Shown piece by piece: positions 21,661-35,291 of a stretch of 64,000 nucleotides of DNA. The DNA is from Erodium maritimum (taxonomy: Eukaryota > Streptophyta > Magnoliopsida > Geraniales > Geraniaceae), in the NCBI GenBank assembly GCA_963921825.1, contig OY997592.1, forward strand, positions 66,050,336 to 66,114,335. The letters are read 5' to 3'. Numbering within the stretch: the first letter of the stretch is position 1; each line of letters starts with the position of its first letter. The notes below the pieces were generated by a model, which did not search any database, was not told the DNA's origin, and saw only the letters and a list, made by a program, of their open reading frames with translations. The position numbers were made by a program, and so were the translations under genes.

Positions 21661-23004
21661 GGGCTTCGCTTGGATCCGAGGCGAAACTGGAAGCTTCACT
21701 GCTGACCAATGAATGTGTATTTTTTATTTCGGACAGAACGCCAAAGGCATGAGGTGCAAGTTTGTTTTGGTGGTTGCAATTTGGGAATTTATATTTTGTA
21801 ATATTATTTTCCTTTAATTTCTGGCTCCGGAATTATCGAATTATTTAATTTGAGCCGTGTACGTTTCGTGAATTATTTACATATTTTAATTTTTTTCGCG
21901 ATTTTTGTATACATACATAAATAAAGCCATTGACATGGACCTATCTCGACCACATTATCTTTTTTTTTTTCTATGAAGATTTCGGACAAATCAGATCTCT
22001 AATCTTCTCCACTCGGCCCGACACTAAAGAGGCCCAAGTATTAAGAATTGGACTCAGTCCTTTTGGGCCCTCCTTCCAATAGAGGGATGGCCCATGGGCT
22101 CAACCAGTGACACTTTCAACAGCACATTTTCGTCACTGTCCACTAGGGATGACAAAGATGCCCAAACCCGACGTGGACCCGACCTATCAAACCCGGAAAA
22201 AAAACCATGTCGAGTATTTTTATAAACGGGTCGAAGACGGTTAGTTTGACTAGACTTATAACCTAGGCCTAGTCGGGATCGGGATTGGTAGTACTCGACT
22301 CGAACCCGACCCGATAGGTTACAAAAAAAATTATATTATATGATGCAATCTCTTGTGCCAATCGACTCTCATCAGTCTCATGCAGACGCAGCAGCAGAAT
22401 CATATGGTTATGTTTGTGTTCGTGAATAGTTATTAAATATGTTATATGTTTCATATAAATATATGAAATTTTTACGCATTATATATATATGATTTGTCAA
22501 TATAAATGAAGTAGTAAAATAAAATATGATGTTCTAAAAGAAAAATAATACAACTCTTATAGTGGACGAGTTGGGTAATACCAGATCGATCGGGGCACAA
22601 ATAGGCCGGACAACAAACGGTCATTATCGGATCCCAGGCGAATTCCGGACGGAGGTAGGAAAATCGGGCCAACAACGGATATCATAAAACCCGACCCATA
22701 CCCAACTCCACAAATAAAATATAGAAAAATAGAAAATGTCACGGGATGTGTCTCTATCGCCATTTCATATCAGTCCCTCTTTCAGGCCAATCGCCACGTG
22801 TCGCTCAAAAGCTGGAACTTCTTGTTGCTCTTCTCCTGCGAAACACCGGTAAAAACCCAACTGCTGCGGAGAACTGCGCGAGTGTTCCCACGCTCCTCCA
22901 TTTCACTGCACTTAGCCAAAACAATCAAACAGTAAACTGATAATATTTTTAAAAAAAAATTATCAGTAATCATTGTAATTAAAAAAGGAACCGCAGCACT
23001 ACCA
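21661..23004. promoter_or_regulatory. Divergent intergenic region between ABC1K3 and HGL1-like gene
   Basis: ABC1K3 starts at 21660 on the minus strand and the glucosidase gene at 23005 on the plus strand, so this 1.34 kb must hold both promoters. It contains a cluster of site II motifs near 22031-22094. From about 22145 to 22720 it contains repeated acccgacc/gggtcgg-type sequence that looks like a decayed repeat and includes a gggatgacaaa start resembling hAT-type ends. No ORF with similarity was found. Confidence 0.5.
22031..22094. promoter_or_regulatory. Cluster of three site II (GGCCCA/TGGGCC) motifs
   Basis: GGCCCA at 22031-22036, TGGGCC at 22064-22069 and GGCCCA at 22089-22094 lie 371-434 bp upstream of the ABC1K3 start. 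Site II motifs are bound by TCP factors and are frequent upstream of housekeeping and organelle-protein genes. Function here is inferred from clustering. Confidence 0.5.
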
Positions 23005-26000
23005 ATGGAAGATTCGCTACTGGTGAGCAGCAGAGTACGTGGAGGAGCGGTTGAACTTAACCCTGAGCCTCATCGTCATCGACACCGTGATCGTTGCAGT
23101 ATAAACAGTGCGGTTTCTTCGTCTTCTTCTTCGTTCTCGATTTCATCTTCCAGGGTTTCAGATCGGCGGTCGGCGGTGAGACTAAGGAGTTGGAGGTCGC
23201 CTGGTTCGGATAGCCTCCTCGCAACTCCCTCGACCTCATTTCCTCTCTCCAGGTTCTCACTGATTCCTAATTTTGGATTGATTTACCAGACATTGAACAG
23301 AGTTTCGTGAATTTGTGTAGTTTGATTCAGCAGCGGTTCTGGTTCCTGTAGTTGTTTCAAGTATTACTGCGCTTTTTACTTGTTCGGTGAAATTTGTGTC
23401 CAGAAAATGTCCACGTTGAGCTGATTTCCTCGGTGGATTGAAGATTAGTGATTAATTTGGTCAGATTTTGTGAAGTAATTTGATGTGAACGTTAAATGCT
23501 GCTTTCAATTAGGATGATTGATCGATAGTACGTGTGAGAAGAAGTATGTAGAGATTTTGTTCTGTATTTAATTCTGTGATTTTGAGATGTTATCTGTTTG
23601 TACCATTTTCAGGTTTATCATTCTCATAATTGTGTATTTAAACTATAAGGATATGCAAGAAGTGAGTCTAGAGGTGTGGTAGTGGTTATAAATAATCTAG
23701 CAAGGATAGGAACTTTTGGTGTTGTTTTGATCATCCAAGGAGTTACATGCAGGTTATTTTTAATTTGAGTATAATTTTCCTGTATGTTGTTTGAATGCAG
23801 AAAAAGCTGAAAAGAAGATTAATAACTATGATGATTGAAATGTGAATATTGTCATTGCAGAAATAGAAGCTTTAGCCAGAAGTTAATTGGAGAAAGGTTG
23901 ATATCTAAAGTGGGGGATTCGGACGGGAAAATGGAAACTACTGATGTCATCTCCGGGGATATGATTTTTCAGCCTATTTTGGAGGATGGGATTTTCCGGT
24001 TTGATTGTTCTGCAAACGAAAGAGATGCAGCGAATCCAAGTTTTTCATTTGTGAACAGCGAAGATAGAGACACACCAATCATGAATAAAAAGACTCCTAT
24101 GTATACCCCTATTTTTGAGTGCCTAATGGGGCAAGAGATTGTCAAACTTGAGGTCAATAGTTTCATCTTATTTGGGCTCATTGCACATCATCTATTTCTT
24201 GATAGCCAGCAACTTTCTAACATATGTACTGTTTTATTTGATTTTTTCAATTACTATATTTTTCATTTTATGCAATTCCCAATACATTAATCAACATGTG
24301 GAATTTGCATCTGATTTAGCTTCCTGCTGGGACCTCCTTTTATGGAACTGGAGAAGTAAGTGGACAGCTTGAGCGGACAGGGAAGAGAGTAAGTAAGCTA
24401 TATGTTTATTTGCTTCCTAGGGAACTTGATCCTTGTTCTCTAGAGTTTGAGAGCTTCCATTTGTTTTAGGTGTTTACATGGAACACAGATGCATGGGGTT
24501 ATGGTCCTGGAACTACGTCCTTGTACCAGTCACATCCTTGGGTGCTGGCTGTTCTTCCTAATGGAGAAGCACTAGGGGTTCTTGCTGACACAACACTACG
24601 CTGTGAGGTGTTGTTATCTCTTGCTTTATGTTCTATGTGGGAATTAGTCTTTAGAAAACATTTTGAAAGTTTTTCCTTGCCTATTTTAACAATGAAACAT
24701 TTCTGTTCATAACCAGATTGATCTGAGGAAAGAATCAACAATTAAGTTCATTGCTCCATCTTCTTATCCTATAATTACATTTGGTCCATTCGCTTCACCT
24801 ACAGCCGTTCTGATATCTTTATCTCATGCAATTGGTAAATTCCTACACTGTCTTAACTATGCCCACTCATCTTCTTGATAATCTTTGTAAAATGTGTTTT
24901 AAGAATATTTTGTCTTAATGTATTAGCACGTATCATTAGATTTTGAGTATCGAATTAGAAAAGGGCCACTTTGTGTTATGATACAATGTTGTAGCATTTG
25001 TACTATCCATGAGAATTGCTTGGAAAGATGCATATTCAATTGCTTGGGAGAAAACAACAATACTTAATGAGGGTATCATCTATGTCATGATATGTGGTAC
25101 TTAATTGTTTGATTATACGATTATAAGAGTGCTTTATGCTGTAAAACTGATGATTTTCTCAATAGGTACTGTATTTATGCCCCCGAAGTGGTCTCTAGGC
25201 TATCAGCAGTGTCGTTGGAGCTATGATTCTGATAACAGAGTCCTCGAGGTTGGTACTCCATGGCTATCCAAGCATGATTCTACTCTCTCTCTCTCATGGT
25301 CAAGTACTATACCACATATGAGAGGCAGTCAATTATATGTATTTGATTAAGCTTTGGTAATTTGTTGTGGTTATTACAGTATTTCAGATTGATTCCCAAT
25401 TAATTCGAGGCTCATTGTTTTGTAGAAGTGAAAATAAAATCCTTTAAAATGTTATTATAAACTTCCTCTACTGGTATCCCTTCCAACACACCGTCATGCT
25501 TTATGAAAACTGTCATGTGTCTCTTCACCCTACAGTGCACATGTCAACAAGATAGGACATTTGGTAGGTTTATGGTTACCAATTTCTGAAATTTTGATAT
25601 ATCCGAAATAGGACAAGCACATCTATATAAGAGTCTAGGTAATATAGGAAGTATGGAATGTGCTTATGGGTGCTTTTTCTGCTTGTTTATTCATTGACTC
25701 ACTTACATTGCCAGATTGCTAGAAAATTTCGGGAGAAGGATATACCATGTGATGTCATATGGATGGATATTGACTACATGGATGGCTTTCGCTGTTTCAC
25801 TTTTGACAAGGCATGTTCTTCTCTTGTTGATTTTTATGTTGTCACTAATGGTATTATAATTATGCAGCCAAGCTAGTTGGTTGGATATAGTCATGTATAT
25901 TTTGTGGCCCTTTAATTACTTTTGCTTTATCCAAAGGTTCTGTTAGTTCATTCCATTTTTACATATATTATATTCAGCCCCGTACAGGGATCACCATTTT

Positions 26001-29000
26001 GGCTATGAACTTGAATGCATTTCCATAGTGGTAGTTGAGAAACCCAGTGTTAGAATACATCAATAGATTTACAGCTGCAGTATGGACCAAGCACTGATGT
26101 TTGTGTACCACTAGATTGAATAAAATAAACTTGTTCATTGCCAGGCAAATGACTCATTTGTGAGAAAGTTTGGGATTCTTAAACAAGCTTGGTTGGTGAA
26201 GCAGCTTTAGAATTCTGCAGTTCAGTGAGACCATAATTACACAAAAGGGTACATATATTAAGTGTTTCTCATTGTTTGCTTGGAGCATAGTAGAATGGAA
26301 GACAACATCTATTATGAATGCTTTCTAATTATGCTAGCTTGTAGAAGATTTAATATGACTAGTTGAGATGCCTAAGAAAAAATAAATTCCTAGGGTCAAC
26401 ATATTTTTCACTTTATGCATTCAGGTCTAAAAGATTTTGCACATGTAGTAAAGTAAGCCATTGTAGCTATTACTTTGTGGACCTCACCTCGTATAGGCAT
26501 CCATATGATAATCATGCATTTGTTGGCTAATACATTTCTTGTTGATTTCTATCTTTAATATCCTCCAAGTATTAAGAACAACTTATAATGATGTTTTTAA
26601 TGTCTGATAATGTCTATCCTACCTGGGAAAACAACACTGAAACATGAACTATAACTTTCTTTCAGGAGCGTTTCGCTGATCCAAAATCCTTGGTTAAAAA
26701 TCTCCACCACAATGGTTTCAAAGCAATCTGGATGCTTGACCCAGGGATCAAACGCGAAGAAGGATATTTTATCTATGATAGTGGTTCTAAAAATGATGTG
26801 TGGATCCAGAAAGCTGATGGAACACCTTTTGTCGGTATAATTTAGTGCACATTGATATTTTACTTTATACCTGTTTGTTAAGGTGTTAAAATATGCTCAC
26901 CATTTCAGGGGAGGTGTGGCCTGGACCTTGCGTTTTTCCTGACTTCACTCAGTCAAAAGTTCGTTCTTGGTGGGCTGGATTGGTAAAAGATTTTGTTTCA
27001 TATGGTGTTGATGGGATATGGAATGATATGAATGAACCAGCTGTCTTTAAGGTAATTTTGTAACTGGTCCCAGAGTTTCTATTTAATTTAAAGAGTTTGT
27101 TCTCATTATTCTCTTTTTCAGAGTGTAACAAAAACAATGCCAGAGAGCAATATTCACAAGGGAGACAGAGAAATTGGAGGTTGTCAGAACCACTCGTACT
27201 ATCACAATGTACTGATCTTGAACCCTTGTTTGAATACTGTGCATGTTACATGTTTCAATGATGCCTTCTAGTTATCTGCTGTACACTACTTTAAATGCTT
27301 TATTCTAATAGCTCCAGCAAGCAACTTCAGCAAAAAAAAAAAACTACCTCCATTATGGTTGTGCTGTTTTACACGCTAAAGCACATCATATTCTGATTTT
27401 TCAATTTGATAATATTCTTTTCCATTTTAGGTGTATGGCATGCTGATGGCAAGATCAACACTTGAAGGCATGAAATTAGCTAATGCAAATAAGCGTCCCT
27501 TTGTACTCACAAGAGCAGGATTTGTTGGTAGCCAAAGGTATGCTGCAACGTGGACAGGAGACAACCTTTCTAACTGGGAGCATCTTCATATGTCTCTCTC
27601 AATGGTACTTCAGTTGGTAAGAACATATATGAGTCTACTGCTTTCCTGACTTGATCATCATTACTTTCCACTTTTTGCAAAAACCCTTTCTCCCAATTTA
27701 TTTAATTACTTTGCAAATGAGTTGTTATAGCCACAGTACAACAGGTCATCAGTTAGTTTGCTTGTGCATGACATGGAAACATTAAGTTCCAGAGCTTTTA
27801 TGTCTTTCTGTATGCGCGTGCACTAGAAGTTTGGTGCCATTTTTATTTCTCTTAATTTAAAAGGGAAGGAACACTTTTTTGGAGGAAGTATTTCAATAAC
27901 TTTTTTAATGTCATTTTTCCCTTTCAATCTCAAGGATTCTACCCTTATGTACAACAACAAAAATTCTACGACAATTCAGTCTATTCTCTCTCCACATTTG
28001 CGAGAAAAAAAAAATAACATAAGGTAGTCTAAGATAGATCAAAATAATTATAAAAAACATGATTTTCTTCATCTTCTTGAGAAGTCGTTTCGTTAATTCA
28101 CAGGGAAGTAAGGAGTAGAAAAGACACCATGCATGTAATAATTTAATCTATCTGCATGAAGAGGCTTGGTGCAGTTTTGGAAGAAATTTGCATATGTTCT
28201 TTCCCTATGTTCAAATTTGCATAGGCCTTGGGCTTGTTGGGAGATGGAGTCTATCCATCTCCCAATTTCCTCATGGCCCTATTTGGGGGGGTCATGTTCC
28301 GTTGGGAAATACCCAGCTTGCCCCCGCGACCCAAGGCAACCTCCTTTCGGGGAATTTAGTCCCTTGGCCTCGTGTTACTGTTCGTATCTCCAGATGCCAG
28401 TTCTCTTCTACCGTCTCGTGTAGAAATTTTATTTTCTCAGCCACGCATGCCAGATCACCTGTTTGGTCCCAAATGGGGGAATCCGGTTACCCTCTTGGCT
28501 TGTATCGGGTTAATCCCCTGACTTCGGTATTGTATCATGCTATTTGATCGAATGAATACATACCCTTTTACTCAAAATAAAAATAAGTTTCTCATTTTCA
28601 GTTCTTGACATATAATTCTATTCTCTAATTAGGTTCTGTTTCTGTTTAGGGACTCAGTGGCCAGCCACTTTCAGGGCCTGACATTGGTGGATTTGCGGGA
28701 AATGCAACACCCAAGCTTTTCGGAAGGTGGATGGGTTTAGGTGCTATGTTTCCATTTTGCCGTGGGCACTCTGAAAAGGACACAGACGACCATGAACCTT
28801 GGTCTTTCGGAGAAGAGGTTTGTCCCAATGTCTAATTATAACTAGCTTTACGCTGGCTCTCGAAAATGTATTATGTGGACATATAATCTGCATTCGACAG
28901 TGCTACGTAACATTACTAGAGGCTTTACATGGCTCTTCTGCCTTTGCATGCATATGTTAACACATCATTTTCCCATTGTAAGGCTTTAGGGAGTTCAAAG

Positions 29001-32000
29001 TACACCAGGAAAAGGAGTGTATGCTACTTTACTTTGTTCAGTTGCTATCCATTCTTCCATGTTAGCTTATAACGTAAGTTATTATGGAAGGTACTGGGAT
29101 GTCATTGATAGCAAGGATTGAGCATTTAAAAAGTTATTGCTGCAAAAAAAAAAAAAATCCTTGTATTTTTCTTTGTTTATGTTTTTGCAGTCTTGGTCAA
29201 TCATTTAAGTCGCATTTAGCCACAGTAAGTCATTGTTGCAGAGATGTTGGACTATGGTGAATTCAACTAGTTCAACAAAGTTCGTTTCTGCCCTTTCCTT
29301 GCTCATTTGAATCACATAGTTGGCAAATTCTTTGAAATCCGACTTTACTGAAGTGTTTATATTCAGGGTACTTTTCTGACATACATTTATCCTGGTATGG
29401 AGTGGTACATTCAGCAAGTCTACATTGCCATATTTTGTCATGTGATAATTCAAAACTCATTTATAACAGTGTTCTCAGAATGCTTCTATTATATGAAACC
29501 TGAGCAAGTATAGGCTTATGGATAGCTAGGACTGTTTAGTATTCATAAAATTTTGGATAGTGCATTCGTAATAGAGGGCAAAGAGGTATCCTTGACATTG
29601 ACTGTACGGAAGTGACTGTTCTCGATCCACTTAAGTTATATACTCTAATTTTGTTGGTAATATTCCTAATGCTAATTTAGCATAATTACTAAATGTGATA
29701 TGTCAACATTATCTTTCGGAACTAATTTCAATTCAATTGACTAGTGTGAAGAAGTGTGCCGCCTGGCGTTAAAGAGGCGTTACCGTCTTATACCACACAT
29801 ATACACACTTTTTTATATAGCTCATACAGTGGGTACTCCAGTGGCTAGTCCTACGTTTTTTGCTGGTAAGTTTCGTTACTGTGACTAATCTAACTGTGAT
29901 TTTGGACCTGATGAAGTTCATTACTTTATTTATAAAATGTCTGACTGTAACATTTTTGTGCAGATCCAAAAGATCCCAGCTTGAGGACACTGGAAAATTC
30001 TTTCTTGTTGGGCCCACTTTTAGTATATGCAAGGTTCTTATTCTTCCTTAAGAAAATATATTGAGTGAATGTAGAGTCTAAAAAATATGTATATGCTCAT
30101 GATCCAAAATCAACCGTAATGCTTATGTGCATCATGGTCATAGCACAATTAGATAGTAAGCTATTTACAAAGGCCACTTTTTAGTGCAATTGATTTAACA
30201 CCTCTTTTGTTTTATTAGCACTCTACCTCAGGAGTCAGAAACATTGCAGCATTCATTGCCCAAGGGAATTTGGTTAAGTTTTGATTTTGATGATTCACAT
30301 CCAGTATGTACTACTACACATCTTTAACATCTTCATTTTGCATTGATCAAACTAATAAGTAGAAGCATTATTGATTTTTTTCCTCTCTTTTGATATATCA
30401 GGATTTGCCAACATTATATTTGCAAGGTGGATCAGTTATTCCTGTTGGGCTTGCTCATCAGCATGTGGATGAAGCTAATATTTCAGATGACTTGAAGCTC
30501 CTAGTGGCTTTGGATGAGCATGGTAATTTTGTGACATTTGGTTTTCCTAGGAAATCACGAAAGTGAGTGTCAATTTTTTATTGATTCTCGTTTCTGGTCA
30601 TACTGTGACTTCAGTCTTCCGCCACTAAATCCATCCTACAAAAGTTTATGTCAACATTCTTAGCTTTTACCTTTCTAGATGGCTCATGGTAGGAAGTTGA
30701 AATAGCTAAGAAAACTGTTAACAGAATGACTGAATACAACACTTAAAGTCAGTGCATCCTGTTAATGTTATTATTATTTTTCACTTTGTTGCTTGGTTGA
30801 TTTGTTGCACATTCAGTAATCAGGCATGGTGCTGCTGTAGTTTTTCTTAACTCCCCTACTTATTGGATACCTTGGTGTAGTTATCTGCTGTATAAGTTAG
30901 ATTTTCTCAATTACAGGGAAAGCTAAAGGTGTTCTATATGAAGACAATGGTGATGGATATGAATTCACTGAAGGTGGATATCTACTGACACACTATGAAG
31001 CTGAGCTTCAGTCATCAGTTGTTACAGTCAGAGTTTCCAAAACTGAAGGATCATGGAAGAGGCCAAAACGTCGTCTCCATGTACAATTATTGCTAGGTGG
31101 CGGTGCAATGGTATGCCTTATTTCTCTCTGAGAGCTGAAGATCTTAACATGTTTGTGTGCTGATAAACCTTTTGAAAAATCTGTTTCAAACTTCTATGAT
31201 TAAAGTTGGGTCCTCTCCTGCAGCTGGACGCATGGGGCATGGATGGAGAAGTTCTGGAGATTGTAATGCCTTCAGAAGATGAAGTATCTATCCTGGTAGC
31301 TAAAAGTGAGGAGAATTACAGGAGTAGATTGGGTAATATTACTTGAACTTAATCTGCTTGGTGACTTCTTATGGATACATTCATCAATACCTTGCTTTAA
31401 TTATGTTGGAAGTTACTGTCATATTGATCAAAACCTTATTTTGATATAAATACTTTGAATTTAGTTATTTTAAGTTCTCTGGTTTTTAAGTCTTGTAAGT
31501 TCTTCTGAAAGATAGGCACATGAGGGTAGGGTTTATAATAGATGCCGTCAAAAACTTTGCAGTGCACACATTTTTCCAGCATGTACACTTTAGGGTGTGT
31601 AGAATATGGTATGTGTATTTAAAGGCTCCGAGAAGAAATAATTGTTCTGAGAATTCATGCCGGCTTAAACTGCAGCATTAACATACACATTTTTTGAAGT
31701 TGTCTCGTATTTTATCTGCAAAGACTGATATAGCCTTCCCTGATCTAATACATATTGATGAAAGTCTAACATTTTAGTCCTTGTAATTCTTTTTTCTCTA
31801 TTGTGATTTTGTATAATAGTAATGATTATGGGGCTTTCTCTGAATCCAGAGGGTGCTAAGCAGATTCCAGATGTAGAAAAGGCATCTGGACACAAGGGAG
31901 TAGAGCTGTCAAAGACTCCTATTGAACTAAAAAGTGGTGATTGGGCTCTTCAAGTAGTTCCTTGGATTGGGGGTAGAATTATTTCTATGGCTCATCTCCC

Positions 32001-35000
32001 TTCAGGTAATATGCATGACCTCAGTGAAACCATTTGACGATTATTTCATATTTCGTTTTCCCCCTCCTATAGTTCAAATGATTTTGTCCTTTCGTCAAGG
32101 GTTGGGTGCAAATAAAATTGTTTTCAGATTTATCATCATAAAATTTAAAATTTTATATACTTGGGAATTCTTTAGTCACTGAAGGCATAGGTGCATTTGC
32201 TTTGTAGGAATTAGGATGGATTTTGGCTATTACAAATTGGGTTACACTGGAAAAAAAATTCTCAAAAATTTAAGTGTATTACAAACTTATAGTTGGGAGG
32301 TAAAAGATTTGTATTCCTGAAGGGAGAGTTTTGTTTTTAGATGCCAATATCATAGAATATGATAGCCACTGATGTAGTATTAGCAACCAGATTCTTAAGG
32401 GATTGTTCTTATAAGCTAGAACAACAAAAAAAATTGCGTGGAAAGTGCAGTTTGACAGTTGTGTAACTCTATATTTCATTCTAGTTATACTTGTAGAGAA
32501 ACCGTGGATGTCATTTCCTTGGTTGATAGATCTAGGCTATCAAGAAACCTGTCCTTAGAAATGAATTCTGTTAAAATTATGAGTATGAGATAACCGCAAA
32601 AGGAAAGTTAGAGAAAGTCAACTTATTAAAGAAGGTAGAGGTATTTGAAGAAAAGTTCCTAGAGATGGTTCCAATTGCGCAGTGAGGTCCTACGGTATTG
32701 GCCTGCTGAATAGGGAAAATATAGAGGAAAAGAAAAGGTCACCCCCAATAGATTGGCATCTTTGTTCACTATAGTCGGACTCGCTAATACATTACAGAAA
32801 GTATTTGGACAGCTTATCAATAAGGAACAGTACATTTAATTGTTGATTAATATTAATGGGAGACAAAAGAATTAAGGTACTGTTGATGGTCTTTGTCCCT
32901 AAGTTTACTCCCCAGCTCTTTATATCTGTCACTATCTGCTGATTAAAGTAGTCCAGTGTTCAGCAAAAATGAAAAAAAAAACATTTAAGTAGCAAACTAT
33001 TATGTATGTAAGATAAGGAGGGAGAGATGGAGCTCTATCAGAGCTAACTTCTGCTTCTGTTTTTTTCTGTTTAATTGCAGGAACTCAGTGGCTGCATAGC
33101 AGGATAGATATTGATGGGTATGAAGAGTATAGTGGTATCGAGTATCGGTCTGCTGGATGTTCTGAAGAGTATACTATTATTGAGTGAGTCCTTTAAATCA
33201 ACAAAGCATCCATTCTACACACACAATAAACAGTGTTTCCTTCCTTTGAACACACTAATACTAGCCTGTCAAACCCCGCGGTAGATGTTTAAACTTAAAT
33301 GTCTAGGATTAGTTACTACTTAAACCTTCCCTCCATGCCTGGATGTGAAGGACCCAACTTGTTCGATATAACATCAGAAGGAAAGCATTATGATCGTCAA
33401 TCCTCCCATTTTCCATTTGCTACCCCTCTATCTACAATGTTGAGGAAGGCAGTGGTCTTCTATGCTCAGTGACTAACCAATCCCACTGCCTGCTCCTCAA
33501 CCTGTTACTTGAACACGATCCCGACTGTCAAATTCTTGCTACTTGTTAAGTTTATAAAATTCTTTTGTTTTTTCCAAAGCTGCAGCTTATTGTTCCATGA
33601 TTTATAACACTTTCTACATCCTTCATGGGTAGAAAAAAGATATTATAAAGCTTACATAAGATAAGAGATTCAATGGTGTATACTGTTTTTTTTTTCAATT
33701 ACCTACTAAAAAGGCCTCATATACTCTCTATTTCTACGTATATTACATATACTTCTCTTCAGACTTTGATTCTTTTTTATTATAGGCGGAATCTTGAGCA
33801 TGCAGGAGAGAAAGAATCTCTTATGTTAGAGTGTGATATTGGGGGTGGAGTGGTTCTTGAACGACAAATATCTATTCCCGAGGATGATCCGAAAGTTTTT
33901 AAAATTGACTCTGGCATTATAGCTCGCAAAGTTGGTGCTGGTTCTGGTGGATATTCAAGGTTTGCTCTAAATTTTTTAGTGCATTATTACAAAACAAGAA
34001 AAAAAACAGTAAAATATAAACTTCTGAAGGTTACTTGGTGCAATAACCTATAATTATTAGTTTTGCCTTTGAAGTTCTTTTATCGGCGAGTCAGTTATAT
34101 GTGCCAATCAGTTAAACCATCAATCTCATTAAATGAGTTATGTTTCTTTGTTTTTAGTTCTGGTAGGTTTATAAAGTTCTGCTGTATAGTTATATGTAAT
34201 GCATTTCTTTTTACTAGAACATCAGGCAATGTATATCGTGTACGTATTTTGAGAAGAGAAAAATATCCGCTCAATGCATTTAATTTCTGATATTTTTTAT
34301 TTTGTGTTGTAGGCTTGTTTGCTTGAGAATACACCCTACGTTTACTCTCCTGCACCCCACAGAATCTTTCATCATGTTTACCTCCATTGATGGTTCACAG
34401 CATGAAGTTTGGCCAGAATCCGGGGAGCAGCTATATCAAGGAGATTGTATGCCTAATGGTACCATTATCTACTCAAACTTAGAGCTGCTTAACCTTAACC
34501 AGGATAGAGTTGATAAGTGACGCTGCTAATTGAAACGTCAAAATGCATGATGATGAACTTGAGAAGCAAAGTAAATAAGCAAAACAAGTCCTCGGGCCTA
34601 AGATGCGTATGTTTGCATTTGCATCTACTTGTGAGATCTGTCTGCCTTCCAAGTGTTGACTGATGAAAGCATCTCAATCATATGCATATAGTTCATTTAA
34701 AAGACATTTTGAACCAATGAAGCATATATCAACAACATTAGTATCATGGGTCTGTGTATAGATACATGTTTTCAGTTAGGTTCTCTTTGATATTGTATAC
34801 GGCTTACTCTTTATTTCATTTTATAACCTGTAACGGAGTTGGTTTATGATTTGACTTCATTTTAGGTGAATGGAAGCTTGTTGATAAATGTCTCGGGTGG
34901 GCGCTGGTGAACAGATTCGATGTGAGCCAGGTGTTCAAGTGCCTCATCCATTGGGGAACTGGCACAGTTAATTTGGAGTTATGGTCTGAAGATAGACCAG

Positions 35001-35059
35001 TTTCAAAAGAATCTCCACTTAAAATCTCCCACGAGTATGAAGTCCAGCAGATCCCATAG
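23005..35059 (+). CDS. HGL1: GH31 alpha-glucosidase, heteroglycan glucosidase 1-like
   Basis: Twenty-three exons join in frame to 1,089 residues: 23005-23252, 23861-24152, 24320-24388, 24470-24607, 24717-24834, 25166-25248, 25715-25810, 26666-26834, 26909-27051, 27122-27208, 27431-27616, 28650-28817, 29745-29865, 29964-30033, 30219-30303, 30402-30522, 30917-31110, 31224-31332, 31850-32005, 33081-33183, 33786-33959, 34313-34458 and 34866-35059. The GH31 (beta/alpha)8 barrel shows MPPKWSLGYQQCRWSYDS, IPCDVIWMDIDYMDGFRCF, the nucleophile aspartate in IWNDMNEP, the acid/base aspartate in ATWTGDN, and GPDIGGFAG. A long C-terminal extension after the beta-sandwich (KHLPSG-like region to EYEVQQIP) matches Arabidopsis HGL1, a cytosolic enzyme acting on starch-derived heteroglycans. 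Exon 1 is Ser/Arg-rich and could be a transit peptide, while an in-frame ATG at 23931 matches where the Arabidopsis protein begins. The intron after exon 7 has a GC donor. Confidence 0.93.
28165..28585 (+). mobile_element. Probable 5'-truncated LINE tail in a glucosidase intron
   Basis: This GC-richer block ends with gaatgaatacataccc and an A-rich tract (tcaaaataaaaataag). This resembles 3' ends of plant L1 elements. It contains no reverse transcriptase sequence. A convincing target duplication was not found, so the boundaries are approximate. It lies in the intron between exons 27431-27616 and 28650-28817. Confidence 0.45.
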
Positions 35060-35291
35060 CCGTTGAAGCCAAGATGAAACCTAAGACTGCCAATAAAAGA
35101 GCGTACGCCCTGATGAGTGAACTTGTTGTCCAATATTTACATTATTCTCGTATCGTGTGTAGAATCAACCAACAGAATTTAGAATTGTATTTACATCAAA
35201 GTCCACACTAAATGGAGTCAAAGTCAAACCCAGACACATTAACACTTGGATCACACATACTGATATTTATTTATTCCAGAAGTGACCATCA

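Noticed and set aside
22145..22720. A full hAT element in the ABC1K3/HGL1 spacer
   Set aside because: Only one possible terminus and gggtcgg-rich repeats are visible; no matching right end or 8-bp duplication was found.
28188..28547. 119-codon ORF in a glucosidase intron
   Set aside because: It lies in a LINE-tail-like insertion, in two overlapping frames without family similarity, and the surrounding exons splice across it in frame.
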